DNA of 64,000 nt from Amycolatopsis pithecellobii. Its GTDB lineage: Bacteria > Actinomycetota > Actinomycetes > Mycobacteriales > Pseudonocardiaceae. Shown piece by piece: positions 50,440 through 58,681 of the stretch. The notes beneath the pieces were generated by a model. The model was not told the origin of the DNA and did no database searches. It saw only the letters and a list, made by a program, of their open reading frames with translations. Each line of letters starts with the position of its first letter. The stretch's first letter is position 1. Both the position numbers and the translations under genes were made by a program. Where the stretch lies: positions 1-64,000 of the forward strand of contig NZ_WMBA01000016.1 of assembly GCF_009707865.1 (NCBI RefSeq). The letters are read 5' to 3'.

Positions 50440-50934
50440 ATGGGTACCGGCAAATCGCGCAAGCAGGCCGAAACGAACGGGCCACGCTGGCTGAACGCGG
50501 CCCAGCTCGATGCATGGCGGTCGTTCACGTTCATGTTCGCCAGGCTGCAGACCGAGCTGGAAGCCCAGCTGCAGCGCGATGCCCAGCTCAGCTACGTCGA
50601 GTACTACGTGCTGGCCGGCCTGTCCGAAGAGCCGGGGAGGCGGATGCGGATGAGCAGGCTCGCGCTGCTGACCAACGCCGAGCTCTCGCGGCTGTCCCAC
50701 CTGATCAGCAGGCTGGAAAAACGTGGCTTCGTGCGGCGCGAGCCGGACCGGGATGACCGCCGCTACACCAACGCGATCCTGACCGACGAGGGGTACGAGC
50801 ATCTCGTGCGTGCCGCGCCGGGGCATGTCGCGAAGGTGCGCGACCTCGTCATCGATGTCCTCGACGACGAGGCCCTGACCGCGCTGCGGGAAAGCTCCGA
50901 ACAGATCCTGCACCGCATCGACGGCTGCCCGTAG
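50440..50934 (+). CDS. MarR-family transcriptional regulator
   Basis: Winged-helix repressor of 164 residues. The recognition helix and wing are in LALLTNAELSRLSHLISRLE and GFVRREPDRDDRRYTNAILT, the usual MarR pattern. Its divergent partner is the YceI gene followed by the FMN reductase gene. The two operators between them point to control of that operon and of itself; the inducer is probably a quinone, lipid or oxidant by analogy with similar arrangements, but none is shown. Confidence 0.92.
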   Translation: MGTGKSRKQAETNGPRWLNAAQLDAWRSFTFMFARLQTELEAQLQRDAQLSYVEYYVLAGLSEEPGRRMRMSRLALLTNAELSRLSHLISRLEKRGFVRREPDRDDRRYTNAILTDEGYEHLVRAAPGHVAKVRDLVIDVLDDEALTALRESSEQILHRIDGCP

Positions 50935-51017
50935 TCCTTTGTGGATCCGGAATTCGTCCACTGTGGACTGCGGGCGGCTGCTGGGCGCGGCAGGGCGGCG
51001 CGGATTAGGCTGCCGCC

Positions 51018-51737
51018 ATGGCGAAGCTGCTGGTGGTGGAGGACGACGAGACGATCGGGCGGGTGCTGGAGACGAGCCTGCGCCGGCACGGGTTCGACGT
51101 CCGCTGGGAACGCGGCGGCGCGGCCGGCCTTTCGGCCGCGGCGGCGAGCGTGTTCGACCTCGTGCTGCTCGATCTCGGCCTGCCCGACCTCGACGGGATC
51201 GAGGTGTGCCGCCGGCTGCGGGCCGGGCAGCCCTCGGCGGTGCTGGTGATCCTCACCGCGCGGCACGAGGAAATGGACGTCGTCGTGGGCCTGGAGGCCG
51301 GGGCCGACGACTACCTCACCAAACCGGTCCGGCTCGCCGAGCTGCTGGCCAGGGTCCGTGCCCACCTCAGGCGCGGCCCGGCCGGACCGGCGCCGGCCGG
51401 GGTGCTCGAAGTCGGGCCGCTGCGCGTCGACGTCGCAGCCCGGCGGGTGCACCTCGGCGGGCGGGAAATCCTGTTGCGGGCCAAGGAGTTCGACCTGCTG
51501 GCCCGGCTCGCCCGTAACCCCGGCGTCGCGATCAGCCGGGACACGCTGATGACCGACGTGTGGGACGCGCACTGGTACGGCTCGACCAAGACCCTCGACG
51601 TGCACATCGCCGCGGTGCGCCGCAAGCTCGCCGACGCCGCGCCGGGCGAGGCACCGGGGATCTCCACGCTGCGCGGCCACGGCTACCGGCTGGACCTGCC
51701 CGGGGAGGCTCCATGCGCAAACGAATCATCGCGCTGA
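51018..51737 (+). CDS. OmpR/PhoB-family response regulator
   Basis: Response regulator of 239 residues. The receiver domain starts AKLLVVEDDETIGRVLETSL, with phosphoacceptor Asp in DLVLLDLGLPDLDG and Lys in DYLTKPVRLAEL. The C-terminal winged helix (LRAKEFDLLARLARNPGVAI, then GSTKTLDVHIAAVRRKLAD, GHGYRLD) is OmpR type. The histidine kinase gene overlaps its 3' end by 25 bp. Target genes are unknown; DedA and UppP follow 30 bp after the kinase, suggesting envelope control. Confidence 0.95.
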   Translation: MAKLLVVEDDETIGRVLETSLRRHGFDVRWERGGAAGLSAAAASVFDLVLLDLGLPDLDGIEVCRRLRAGQPSAVLVILTARHEEMDVVVGLEAGADDYLTKPVRLAELLARVRAHLRRGPAGPAPAGVLEVGPLRVDVAARRVHLGGREILLRAKEFDLLARLARNPGVAISRDTLMTDVWDAHWYGSTKTLDVHIAAVRRKLADAAPGEAPGISTLRGHGYRLDLPGEAPCANESSR

Positions 51738-52996
51738 CCCTGGCCGCCGCGCTGCTCGCGATCAGCCTGTTCGGGCTGCCGCTGGCGGCGGGAGTCGCCA
51801 AGTACTACCTCGATGACGAGCGCGCCGAACTGGAACGGGTCGCCGACTCCACCGCGCTCGCGCTCGCGGACGACCTGGCCGCGCATCCCGCGACGGTGCG
51901 CCTGCCCAGTAGCGGCACCGACATCGCCGTCTATGCGCCCGACGGCCGGTTGCTCGCGGGCACCGGTCCCGCCACCGCCGATGAGATCGTCGCCCGTGCC
52001 ATGGCGAGCGGGCCGGCGCGCGGTGGCCCGGACCTGGTGTTCGCCGTGCCGGTCACGGACGAGGGCCAGCTGGTCGGGGTGGTTCGCACGGCGAGCGGGG
52101 GCGCCGGACTCTACGTGCGGACCGGGCTGACCTGGCTGGTGATGGCCGGTCTCGCGGCCGCGGCGCTCGGGCTGACCTGGCTCGTCGCGCGCCGGATGGC
52201 CGCACGGCTCGCCCGCCCGCTCGAAGACCTGTCGCTGACCGCGCGGCGGCTGGGGGAGGGCGATTTCACGGTCCGGGCGCGGCCGGCCGGGGTGACCGAG
52301 ATCGACTCGGTGGGCTCGTCGGTGAACACCACGGCCGAGCGGATCGGGGACATGCTCGAGCGGGAACGTGCGTTCTCCGCCAACGCTTCGCACCAGCTGC
52401 GCACCCCGCTCGCGGGACTGCGGCTGCAGCTCGAGGCCGCGCAGGAGACGACGGACCCGGACGAGATCCGGGCCGCGCTGCGCGACTGCGTGGACACCGC
52501 GGACCGTCTCGAACGCACCATTCAGGACCTGCTCACGCTCGCCCGCAATCAGCGCGCCACGACGGAGGTGGCCGATCTCGGCACCCTGCTCGCCGAAATC
52601 GAACAAAGCTGGCGTGGTCTGCTCGCCGCGGAAAACCGGCGGCTGCACGTCGTCGCGAACGACCCACCCGCGCCGCGCGCGTCGGAGGCGGCGATCCGGC
52701 AGATCCTGGCCGTGCTGCTGGACAACGCGGTCACGCACGGCCGCGGCACGGTGACCGTCACCGCGCGCGATGCCGGTGACGCGCTCGCGGTGGACGTGTC
52801 CGACGAAGGTCCCGGCATTTCGGGCGGCCTCGATCCCTTTGCCCGCCGGGAATCCGGGGCCGGGCGCGGTATCGGGCTCGGGCTGGCTCGCGGCCTCGCC
52901 GAAGCCGAGGGCGGCCGGCTGTGGCTGTCCCAGCCCGCGCCGCCGACTTTTTCGCTTTTGCTGCCGATCGATGACCCGCCCCTTGCGGTCGGTTAG
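51713..52996 (+). CDS. Sensor histidine kinase, HAMP type
   Basis: Kinase of 427 residues. The N terminus has a membrane helix (IIALTLAAALLAISLFGLPL), an extracytoplasmic domain of about 110 residues and a second helix near residues 138-160 followed by a HAMP domain (RLARPLEDLSLTARRLGEGD). Phosphoacceptor His is in SANASHQLRTPLAGL. The ATP domain has LLDNAVTHGRGTV and DEGPGIS, with GIGLGLARGLAEAEGG. GGGGAGG precedes ATG 51713. Paired with the overlapping OmpR-type regulator. Confidence 0.94.
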   Translation: MRKRIIALTLAAALLAISLFGLPLAAGVAKYYLDDERAELERVADSTALALADDLAAHPATVRLPSSGTDIAVYAPDGRLLAGTGPATADEIVARAMASGPARGGPDLVFAVPVTDEGQLVGVVRTASGGAGLYVRTGLTWLVMAGLAAAALGLTWLVARRMAARLARPLEDLSLTARRLGEGDFTVRARPAGVTEIDSVGSSVNTTAERIGDMLERERAFSANASHQLRTPLAGLRLQLEAAQETTDPDEIRAALRDCVDTADRLERTIQDLLTLARNQRATTEVADLGTLLAEIEQSWRGLLAAENRRLHVVANDPPAPRASEAAIRQILAVLLDNAVTHGRGTVTVTARDAGDALAVDVSDEGPGISGGLDPFARRESGAGRGIGLGLARGLAEAEGGRLWLSQPAPPTFSLLLPIDDPPLAVG

Positions 52997-53026
52997 CCAT
53001 CCGTTAACCCGCGTTCGGCGAGACTG

Positions 53027-53677
53027 GTGAACGTGCATGTGCTCGCGTTGAACCCGTTGGATCCGCACAGCCTGCTGGCCGCGTTCGGCCCGCTGGGTGT
53101 GGCGGTGGTGCTGTTCGCCGAAACCGGACTGTTGATCGGGTTCTTCCTCCCCGGCGATTCGCTGTTGTTCACCGCGGGCCTGCTGTGCGCGACGACGTCG
53201 GGGGCCACACTGCACCTGTCGCTGCCGTGGGTGCTCGTCGCCGCCGCGGCGGGTGCGTTACTCGGTGCTCAGACCGGGTTCCTGATCGGCCGCCGCGCCG
53301 GGCCCGCGTTGCTCGACCGTCCTGACCGGCCCCGGCTGCACGCCGCCGTCGTGCGTTCCCGGGAGGCACTGGACAACTACGGCATCGGCAAGGCCGTCGT
53401 GCTCGCCCGGTTCATCCCGCTGGTGCGCACGGTGCTCAACCCGCTCGCGGGCGCACTCGGCGTTTCCACGCGGGCCTTCACGCTGTGGCAGATCGTGGGC
53501 GGACTCCTGTGGTCGCTCGGGGTCACGCTCGCCGGATACCTGCTGGGCAGCCAGATCCCGAGCATCGACACCTACCTGCTGCCCCTCATCGCTGTCATCG
53601 TGCTGCTGTCGCTCATCCCCGTGGCGCGTGAGCTGATCCGCGCCCGCCGTGAGTCCAAAGGAAACCGGGTGCCATGA
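53027..53677 (+). CDS. DedA-family membrane protein
   Basis: Membrane protein of 216 residues. DedA signatures are LFAETGLLIGFFLPGDSLLF and the Arg-rich re-entrant segment VVLARFIPLVRTVLNPLAGA. DedA proteins move undecaprenyl phosphate or phospholipids across the membrane, which fits the next gene, undecaprenyl-diphosphatase, whose start overlaps its stop by 4 bp. GTG 53027 begins 30 bp after the kinase stop. The pairing suggests a lipid-carrier recycling unit. Confidence 0.93.
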   Translation: MNVHVLALNPLDPHSLLAAFGPLGVAVVLFAETGLLIGFFLPGDSLLFTAGLLCATTSGATLHLSLPWVLVAAAAGALLGAQTGFLIGRRAGPALLDRPDRPRLHAAVVRSREALDNYGIGKAVVLARFIPLVRTVLNPLAGALGVSTRAFTLWQIVGGLLWSLGVTLAGYLLGSQIPSIDTYLLPLIAVIVLLSLIPVARELIRARRESKGNRVP

Positions 53678-54618
53678 GCCTGACCTACGTCGAAGCCGTT
53701 GTCGTCGGCGCCTTCCAGGGCGTCACCGAACTGTTCCCGGTCTCCAGCCTGGGACACAGCGTGCTCATCCCCGCACTCGCCGGCGGGCAGTGGGCGCAGG
53801 ATCTCGATGTCTCCGCGCCGCAGTCGCCGTACCTGGCGTTCATCGTCGGCCTGCATGTGGCGACCGCGCTGGCGCTGCTGGTGTTCTTCTGGCGTGACTG
53901 GGTCCGCATCATCGGCGGGTTCGTCAGCTCGATCCGCTACCGCCGGGTGAAAACTCCCGCCGAACGGCTCGCCTGGCTGATCGTCCTGGCCACCATCCCG
54001 GTCGGGATTTCCGGGCTGCTGCTGGAACATCTCTTCCGCACCACCCTCGGCAAACCCATTCCGGCGGCGAGTTTCCTCATCGTCAACGGGCTCGTGCTCT
54101 TTCTGGGGGAGCGCCTCCGCCGCCGCGCCCCGACCCCGGCGGCGCAGGCGTCGCATGTGGACAGAAAGGCGATGCCGGCCGCGGGCGTGGCGACCGAGGC
54201 ACTGCCCACCTTGGACGAGGGGCCGGATGCGCGCATTGCGCGACTGCCGATGGGGCGGGGTGTGCTCATCGGCTCCGCACAGATCCTCGCGCTGCTGCCG
54301 GGAATCAGCCGATCCGGGGTGACGATGGTCGCCGGGCTGCTGCGCGGACTGTCGCATGAGGACGCCGCCCGGTTCTCGTTCCTCCTTGCCACGCCGGTCA
54401 TCCTGGCGGCGGGTGCGCTCAAGATCCCCGATCTGACCGGCCCGCTCGGGGCGGGTATTCACGGCCCGATCCTCGCCGGCAGCATCGCGTCGTTCGTCAG
54501 CGCCTATCTTGCCGTGCGGTTCCTGACCCGGTACTTCCACACCCGTACGCTGACCCCGTTCGCGATCTACTGTGGACTGGCCGGGCTCGCGAGCCTGTTG
54601 TGGCTCACGCTCGCGTGA
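53674..54618 (+). CDS. uppP: Undecaprenyl-diphosphatase
   Basis: Membrane enzyme of 314 residues that dephosphorylates undecaprenyl diphosphate for peptidoglycan synthesis and gives bacitracin resistance. Catalytic motifs are AFQGVTELFPVSSLGHSVL (Glu and Ser) and LPGISRSGVTMVAGLLRGLS (PGxSRSG with the Arg). A loop of about 45 residues after residue 145 (RRRAPTPAAQASHVDRKAMP) is longer than in many UppP proteins. ATG 53674 overlaps the DedA stop. The 3' end overlaps the convergent DUF6292 pseudogene by 14 bp. Confidence 0.95.
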   Translation: MSLTYVEAVVVGAFQGVTELFPVSSLGHSVLIPALAGGQWAQDLDVSAPQSPYLAFIVGLHVATALALLVFFWRDWVRIIGGFVSSIRYRRVKTPAERLAWLIVLATIPVGISGLLLEHLFRTTLGKPIPAASFLIVNGLVLFLGERLRRRAPTPAAQASHVDRKAMPAAGVATEALPTLDEGPDARIARLPMGRGVLIGSAQILALLPGISRSGVTMVAGLLRGLSHEDAARFSFLLATPVILAAGALKIPDLTGPLGAGIHGPILAGSIASFVSAYLAVRFLTRYFHTRTLTPFAIYCGLAGLASLLWLTLA

Positions 54619-55133
54619 GTTCGGCGGCGAGCTCGGAGAGCCCGCTTGCGGTGCGGATCGACGGCAGGTCGGGCCGGCCGATGCGGTGGTCGTCGCGGTA
54701 CAAGGCGTTGACGAACCGGGCGGCGTGCGCCGGTGCCGGAGTGACGGTGGAGCCGCCGAGATACTGGGCCGTCCGTTACCAATCCGACGGCAGCCACGGC
54801 GGAAACGGCTTTCTACAAGCAGATCGGCTGCGGATCGTGTCCGCCTACTTTCAGTCGGATTGATAACGCAGGACGATGAGATCCTCGCCCGAGTGGGTTT
54901 CGATCGCGGCGGCCCAGCCGTGCCGTTCGTCCCAGAGCAGCGCGACATCACGGTCGGGGTAGTGCGGAAGCCGGCCGTCGAGTGCGACGTAGGCCGAGAC
55001 CGGGCTGTCGTGGTCGACCGTGCACGACTCGAGGCCGATCCCGAGCGCATCGGTGACCTTACGCAGGATATCCGCGCAAAGCGGTGAACACCGGATGCTG
55101 ATGGGTTGTCTGCGCGTCCAGTGATGCCGTCAC
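54605..55133 (-). pseudogene. DUF6292-family gene broken by a 100-bp element and a frameshift
   Basis: The minus strand encodes a DUF6292-like protein in three pieces. GTG 55133, with AAAGG upstream, starts TASLDAQTTHQHPVFTALRG; one extra C near 55068 shifts the frame before LRKVTDALGIGLESCTVDHD. Coding continues to GHGWAAA-type sequence and HSGEDLIVL, where the 100-bp element (54768-54867) interrupts. Past the element it resumes QYLGGSTVTPAPAHAARFVN and ends at TGA 54607-54605. Removing the element restores the sense LIVLQYLGG. DUF6292 function is unknown. The frameshift could be a sequencing error, but the insertion is clear. Confidence 0.78.
54768..54867 (+). mobile_element. 100-bp miniature inverted-repeat element, copy 3, inside a gene
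   Basis: Same ends and length as copies 1 and 2 (GTTACCAATCCG left, CGGATTGATAAC right), about 92% identical to copy 2. It sits in the middle of a DUF6292 reading frame; excising it rejoins the frame. No long target-site duplication is visible, at most one base. Confidence 0.82.
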
Positions 55134-55157
55134 GGGGAAGTGACCTTTCTGTGCGGC

Positions 55158-55194
55158 GTCCGGGTGGGACCCCGGCGCGGGCTCCCACCCGGAC
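55158..55194 (-). terminator. Terminator of the Hsp20 gene
   Basis: Perfect 12-bp stem GTCCGGGTGGGA / TCCCACCCGGAC with a 13-base loop, just after the minus-strand Hsp20 stop at 55201 and before the broken DUF6292 gene. Confidence 0.75.
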
Positions 55195-55200
55195 AGGTTG

Positions 55201-55641
55201 TCAGCCTTGGAGTTCCCGGCGATCTTCGCGGGCACCGCTGATCTCGATGCGACGCGGCTTGGCGCGCTCGGCGACCGGGATGCGGATGGTCAGCACGCCG
55301 GCCTCGTAGCCGGCCGCGATGTGTTCGGTGTCCAGGGAATCGCCGAGGAAGAGCTGGCGGGAGAACACGCCGAGCCGGCGTTCGGAGATCTGCATCTGCG
55401 CATCGTCGGGATGCAGCGGGCGCCGCTCGGCGCGGACGGTGAGCACGTTGCGCTCGATGTCCAGTTCGATCGCGTCGGGGTTGACGCCGGGCAGGTCGAA
55501 GGAGACGACGAACTCGTCCCCGCTGCGGTAGGCGTCCATCGGCATCGTGGCCGGTGCCGACCAGGTCCCGGGATTGGCTGAGCCCATTGCCTGCCAAGCG
55601 AACCGGTCGAGTTCACGGAATGGGTCGGTGCGCATCAACAT
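55201..55641 (-). CDS. Hsp20/alpha-crystallin small heat-shock protein
   Basis: Chaperone of 146 residues that holds unfolded proteins. The alpha-crystallin domain spans about residues 45-135: [32 protein letters not shown] and the C-terminal [20 protein letters not shown] with the conserved Gly-x-Leu. The N terminus ([19 protein letters not shown]) matches actinobacterial Hsp18/HspR-independent members. A -35 TTGTCA and -10 TTAAAA pair precedes it (minus strand), overlapped by an operator. The divergent gene is its probable repressor. Confidence 0.93.
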   Translation of the reverse strand: MLMRTDPFRELDRFAWQAMGSANPGTWSAPATMPMDAYRSGDEFVVSFDLPGVNPDAIELDIERNVLTVRAERRPLHPDDAQMQISERRLGVFSRQLFLGDSLDTEHIAAGYEAGVLTIRIPVAERAKPRRIEISGAREDRRELQG

Positions 55642-55704
55642 CGGAAATCCACCTCCTGGTTCTTGGACAACGGTGTGGTGTCAATACGCACTACTGTTTT
55701 AACA

Positions 55705-55749
55705 TGTCGTCCAGAGGATGACAAGTCAGGTGTCGTCGAAAGGATGACA
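55705..55749. promoter_or_regulatory. Two tandem operators between Hsp20 and its regulator
   Basis: TGTCGTCCAGAGGATGACA (55705-55723) and TGTCGTCGAAAGGATGACA (55731-55749) are tandem imperfect palindromes, starts 26 bp apart. The first overlaps the probable Hsp20 -35 box, the second overlaps the ribosome binding site of the divergent regulator gene, allowing repression in both directions. Confidence 0.75.
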
Positions 55750-55751
55750 AT

Positions 55752-56354
55752 GTGAGCGGGGATCCGGTCGATGCACTCGAAGGGATCTGTGCGGCGGTCG
55801 CCGCGGGAAGGGCGGGCACCGCGGACCGCGAGCAGCTGCTGGCGGCGCTGAGCGCGTTGCGGTTGCTGCGTGAGGAGATCGCGACCTGGGAGCCGGCGCT
55901 GGTCACCGCGGCGCGTGCCGCCGGGGTCAGCTGGAGTGCGCTCGCCCCGGCGCTCGGGGTCGCCAGCAGGCAGGCTGCCGAGCGCCGCTACCTGCGGCTC
56001 CAGCCATCGGGCACCGGGGAGACGACAGGGGAGGGGCGGGTGCAGGCCGAGCGTGACCGCAGGGCCGGTGACCGCGCGGTGGCCGCTTGGGCGCGCCGCA
56101 ACTCGGCGGCGCTGCGCGGGCTGGCCGGGCAGGTCAGCGGGCTCGACGGTCTGGACCCGGTCGCGCAGGAAACCGCCGATCAGATCGGCGCCGCCCTCGG
56201 GGACGACGACGTGACGACCCTGCTGCCACGTCTCGCCGCCGCGCGGCTGCACCTGGCCGACGAGCACCCCCGGCTGGCCGGCCAGGTGGAGGCGCTCACC
56301 GAACAGGCCGACCGGCTTCGCCGCGACGCCGCGGATCGCCGGGGTCGCGGCTGA
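55752..56354 (+). CDS. Hsp18-type heat-shock gene regulator
   Basis: Protein of 200 residues with an N-terminal helix-turn-helix (LVTAARAAGVSWSALAPALG, then VASRQAAERRYLRLQPSG) and a mostly helical Arg/Ala-rich remainder. It matches the small actinobacterial regulators encoded beside Hsp18/Hsp20 genes. GTG 55752 has AAAGGATG just upstream, inside the second operator, which indicates autoregulation. It is divergent from Hsp20 with 110 bp between. Confidence 0.82.
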   Translation: MSGDPVDALEGICAAVAAGRAGTADREQLLAALSALRLLREEIATWEPALVTAARAAGVSWSALAPALGVASRQAAERRYLRLQPSGTGETTGEGRVQAERDRRAGDRAVAAWARRNSAALRGLAGQVSGLDGLDPVAQETADQIGAALGDDDVTTLLPRLAAARLHLADEHPRLAGQVEALTEQADRLRRDAADRRGRG

Positions 56355-56728
56355 TCGCGAGTGTCGCATGTGGACGCGCAGCTGACCGATCCGGTGACCG
56401 GCGTCCGCCGTCCGCAACCGAGGGCCTACGAACTGTTCCAGCGAGGAACCGGTGGAGATCGCGCCGGTACTGCGCCGGGATATTCCGGGCCCGGCTTGGC
56501 CGGAATGATTCGTCCTTAGTGGACAGGTCTTTTTCCGGCGGGTGACTATCGGGCATATTCTTTATCCGATAGTCACTGGTTTTTCGGCCAGTGTCCCTGT
56601 CCGCAAAGGGCAACGAGGTGCTGCCCCAACGGGACAATGGGTCACGGCTCAGTATGCTGACCGGCGTGCGGCACGCCTTTCTCGTTCGTACCGCTCCCAT
56701 GTTCGATTGAGTAGAAGAGGAAGCTGCC
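56355..56728. other. Intergenic region with a long inverted repeat
   Basis: No supported gene. The main structure is the 11-bp perfect inverted repeat at 56542-56576. AT content rises between 56520 and 56600 compared with the surroundings, which fits promoter DNA for the following lipoprotein gene. Confidence 0.5.
56542..56576. promoter_or_regulatory. 11-bp inverted repeat, operator or terminator
   Basis: GTGACTATCGG and CCGATAGTCAC are exact inverted arms around a 13-base AT-rich centre, followed by TGGTTTTT. It could be a terminator for the plus strand or a repressor site 150 bp upstream of the lipoprotein gene at 56729. Confidence 0.45.
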
Positions 56729-57886
56729 ATGAAATTCGGTTTGTCCGCGAAGTGTGCCGCGATCGCGTGCGCCGTCGCGGTGCTCGTTTCCGCTTGTGGC
56801 GGCAAGGCCGACACCCAGACGCAGGCCGCGGGCGCCGGGGCGGCTCCCGCCGGCGGTGTCGCCCAGGCGCAGCTGGACAAACTGACCTCGGCCGACAACG
56901 TGCCCGGCGTCGAGGCGCTGTTCCGCGACAAGGGCCAGGATCGCACCTCGGCCAGCGGTGTGGCGAACCTCCAGACCAAGGCGCCGATGCAGGCCGGCGG
57001 CAGGATCCGCGCCGGCAGCATCACCAAGTCCTTTGTGGCCACCGTGACTTTGCAGCTGGAGGCGGAAGGCAAGGTCGAACTCGACGCGCCGATCGACAAG
57101 TACCTGCCGGGTCTGATCAACGGAAACGGCAACGACGGTACGAAGATCACCGTCCGCCAGTTGTTGCAGCACACCAGCGGTTTGCCGAACTACCTCGGCA
57201 AGCTGATGACTCTCGACCCGGAGGCCTTGCGCAACCAGGGCGCGGACCCGGCCGATCTGGTCAAGACCGCGGTGCAGCAACCCCCGCTGTTCGCGCCCGG
57301 CACCGGCTGGACGTACTCGAACACCAACTACATCGTGATCGGCATGCTCGTCGAAAAGGTCACCGGTGACACGCTCTCGCACCAGATCGACGCGCGGATC
57401 GTGCGCCCGTTGAAGCTGGCGAACACCTACCTGCCGTTGCGCGGCGACACGAAGCTGCCCGAACCGCACGCCGTCGGCTACGTTCCCGCGAAGAACGGCG
57501 TGATCGATTTCAGTGACTACGACTCGACCATGGCGTGGGCCGCGGGCGGGCTCGTTTCCACCACGAAGGACGTCGCCTCGTTCTACGAGGCCCTGCTGGG
57601 CGGCCGGATCCTGCCGCCGGCGCAGTTGAAGGAAATGAAGACCGCCGTGCCCGCGCCGAGTCTCGGGGTGGCGAACGGTTCCTACGGGCTCGGCCTGTTC
57701 AACGTGCCGCTGCCGTGCGGTGGCGAGTACTGGGGGCACGAAGGTTCCACGTTCGGCTTCATGTCGATGGCGGGCCAGGGCACGGACGGCCGGATCGCGG
57801 TCATCTCGGCGAACGCCTACCCGGTGGCCCCGAAAGCCACGGCCGACATCATGTCCACCTTCGCGGATGCCTTGTGCAGTAAGTAA
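56729..57886 (+). CDS. Beta-lactamase-fold serine hydrolase lipoprotein
   Basis: Exported protein of 385 residues with a lipoprotein signal (AIACAVAVLVSACGG, lipidated Cys23). The penicillin-binding/class C beta-lactamase motifs are present: SITKS (Ser-x-x-Lys) near residue 95, YSNTNY (Tyr-x-Asn) near 195, and HEGSTFG in place of KTG near 340. It is a D-alanyl-D-alanine carboxypeptidase or esterase-type member; real lactam hydrolysis is not implied. AGAGGAAG precedes the ATG. A strong terminator follows. Confidence 0.92.
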   Translation: MKFGLSAKCAAIACAVAVLVSACGGKADTQTQAAGAGAAPAGGVAQAQLDKLTSADNVPGVEALFRDKGQDRTSASGVANLQTKAPMQAGGRIRAGSITKSFVATVTLQLEAEGKVELDAPIDKYLPGLINGNGNDGTKITVRQLLQHTSGLPNYLGKLMTLDPEALRNQGADPADLVKTAVQQPPLFAPGTGWTYSNTNYIVIGMLVEKVTGDTLSHQIDARIVRPLKLANTYLPLRGDTKLPEPHAVGYVPAKNGVIDFSDYDSTMAWAAGGLVSTTKDVASFYEALLGGRILPPAQLKEMKTAVPAPSLGVANGSYGLGLFNVPLPCGGEYWGHEGSTFGFMSMAGQGTDGRIAVISANAYPVAPKATADIMSTFADALCSK

Positions 57887-57899
57887 AAACGCTCGCTCC

Positions 57900-57942
57900 G
57901 GCAGCCGCCTCGTCCACGACGAACGAGGCGGCTGCCTGTTTT
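57900..57942 (+). terminator. Intrinsic terminator of the serine hydrolase gene
   Basis: Perfect 14-bp stem GGCAGCCGCCTCGT / ACGAGGCGGCTGCC with a 9-base loop, followed by TGTTTT. Confidence 0.88.
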
Positions 57943-57979
57943 CCCGGGCCGGTGACTCCGGACGCTGCGTCGCCCCGAA

Positions 57980-58014
57980 GATTGCTTTACAATCGGCTAC
58001 ATTGTCAAGCAATC
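57980..58014. promoter_or_regulatory. GntR operator over a promoter
   Basis: A 35-bp palindrome: outer arms GATTGCTT / AAGCAATC, inner arms CAAT / ATTG. TACAAT at 57988-57993 is a good -10 box inside it. It lies 21 bp before the GntR start, so autorepression of the GntR-oxidase operon is likely. Confidence 0.72.
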
Positions 58015-58034
58015 GCCCGGAGGATGGTGACGCG

Positions 58035-58661
58035 ATGGTCGCAGAGCAACACGCGAGCGTGCTGCCCGAGACGATCTACGAGCACCTGCGGTCGAGCATC
58101 ATCGGGCAGGAGGTCGCGCCCGGCTCGGCGGTGACCGAGTCCACTGTCGCCGCGCGGTTCGGGGTCGCGCGCCAGACCGCGAAGGTCGCGATCGAGCGGC
58201 TCGTCGCCGAGGGGTTGCTGCGCCGCGAGAAGCACAAGGCCGCGCGCGTGCCCGAGCTCACCGCGGCCGAGATCGCCGATCTCTACGAGAGCCGCGTGGT
58301 CGTCGAGTCCGCCGCGGTCGCACGGCTCAAGGGCATCCCCGCCGCCGCGCTCGCCGCCCATCGCGCCCTGATCGAGGCCGGCGCCGACTACGCCCACCAG
58401 GACATCGCATTCCACCGCGCGCTCGTCGCCGGTCAATCCAGCTCGCGGCTCGCCCGCATGCACGCGCTCATCATGGGCGAGGTCGAGCTCTGCATCGGCC
58501 AGGTGCAGGCCGCTCACCTGCTCAGCGCCAACGACGTCGCGGAACAGCACCAGGGCATCCTCGACGCTATTCTCGCCGGCGATTCCGATCGCGCGGCCCG
58601 TCTCACGTCCGAGCACATCGCGGTCAGCCGCGACCGCCTGCTCGCGCACATCGACTCCTGA
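58035..58661 (+). CDS. GntR-family regulator with FCD domain
   Basis: Regulator of 208 residues. The winged helix is [23 protein letters not shown] with [19 protein letters not shown], and the C-terminal FCD domain shows [34 protein letters not shown] and [15 protein letters not shown], with His/Asp residues for a metal-bound carboxylate ligand. It precedes the 2-hydroxyacid oxidase gene by 20 bp, so its effector is probably a hydroxyacid such as lactate. GAGGATG lies upstream of ATG 58035. Confidence 0.92.
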   Translation: MVAEQHASVLPETIYEHLRSSIIGQEVAPGSAVTESTVAARFGVARQTAKVAIERLVAEGLLRREKHKAARVPELTAAEIADLYESRVVVESAAVARLKGIPAAALAAHRALIEAGADYAHQDIAFHRALVAGQSSSRLARMHALIMGEVELCIGQVQAAHLLSANDVAEQHQGILDAILAGDSDRAARLTSEHIAVSRDRLLAHIDS

Positions 58662-58681
58662 ATCCCACCGAAAGGCACATC

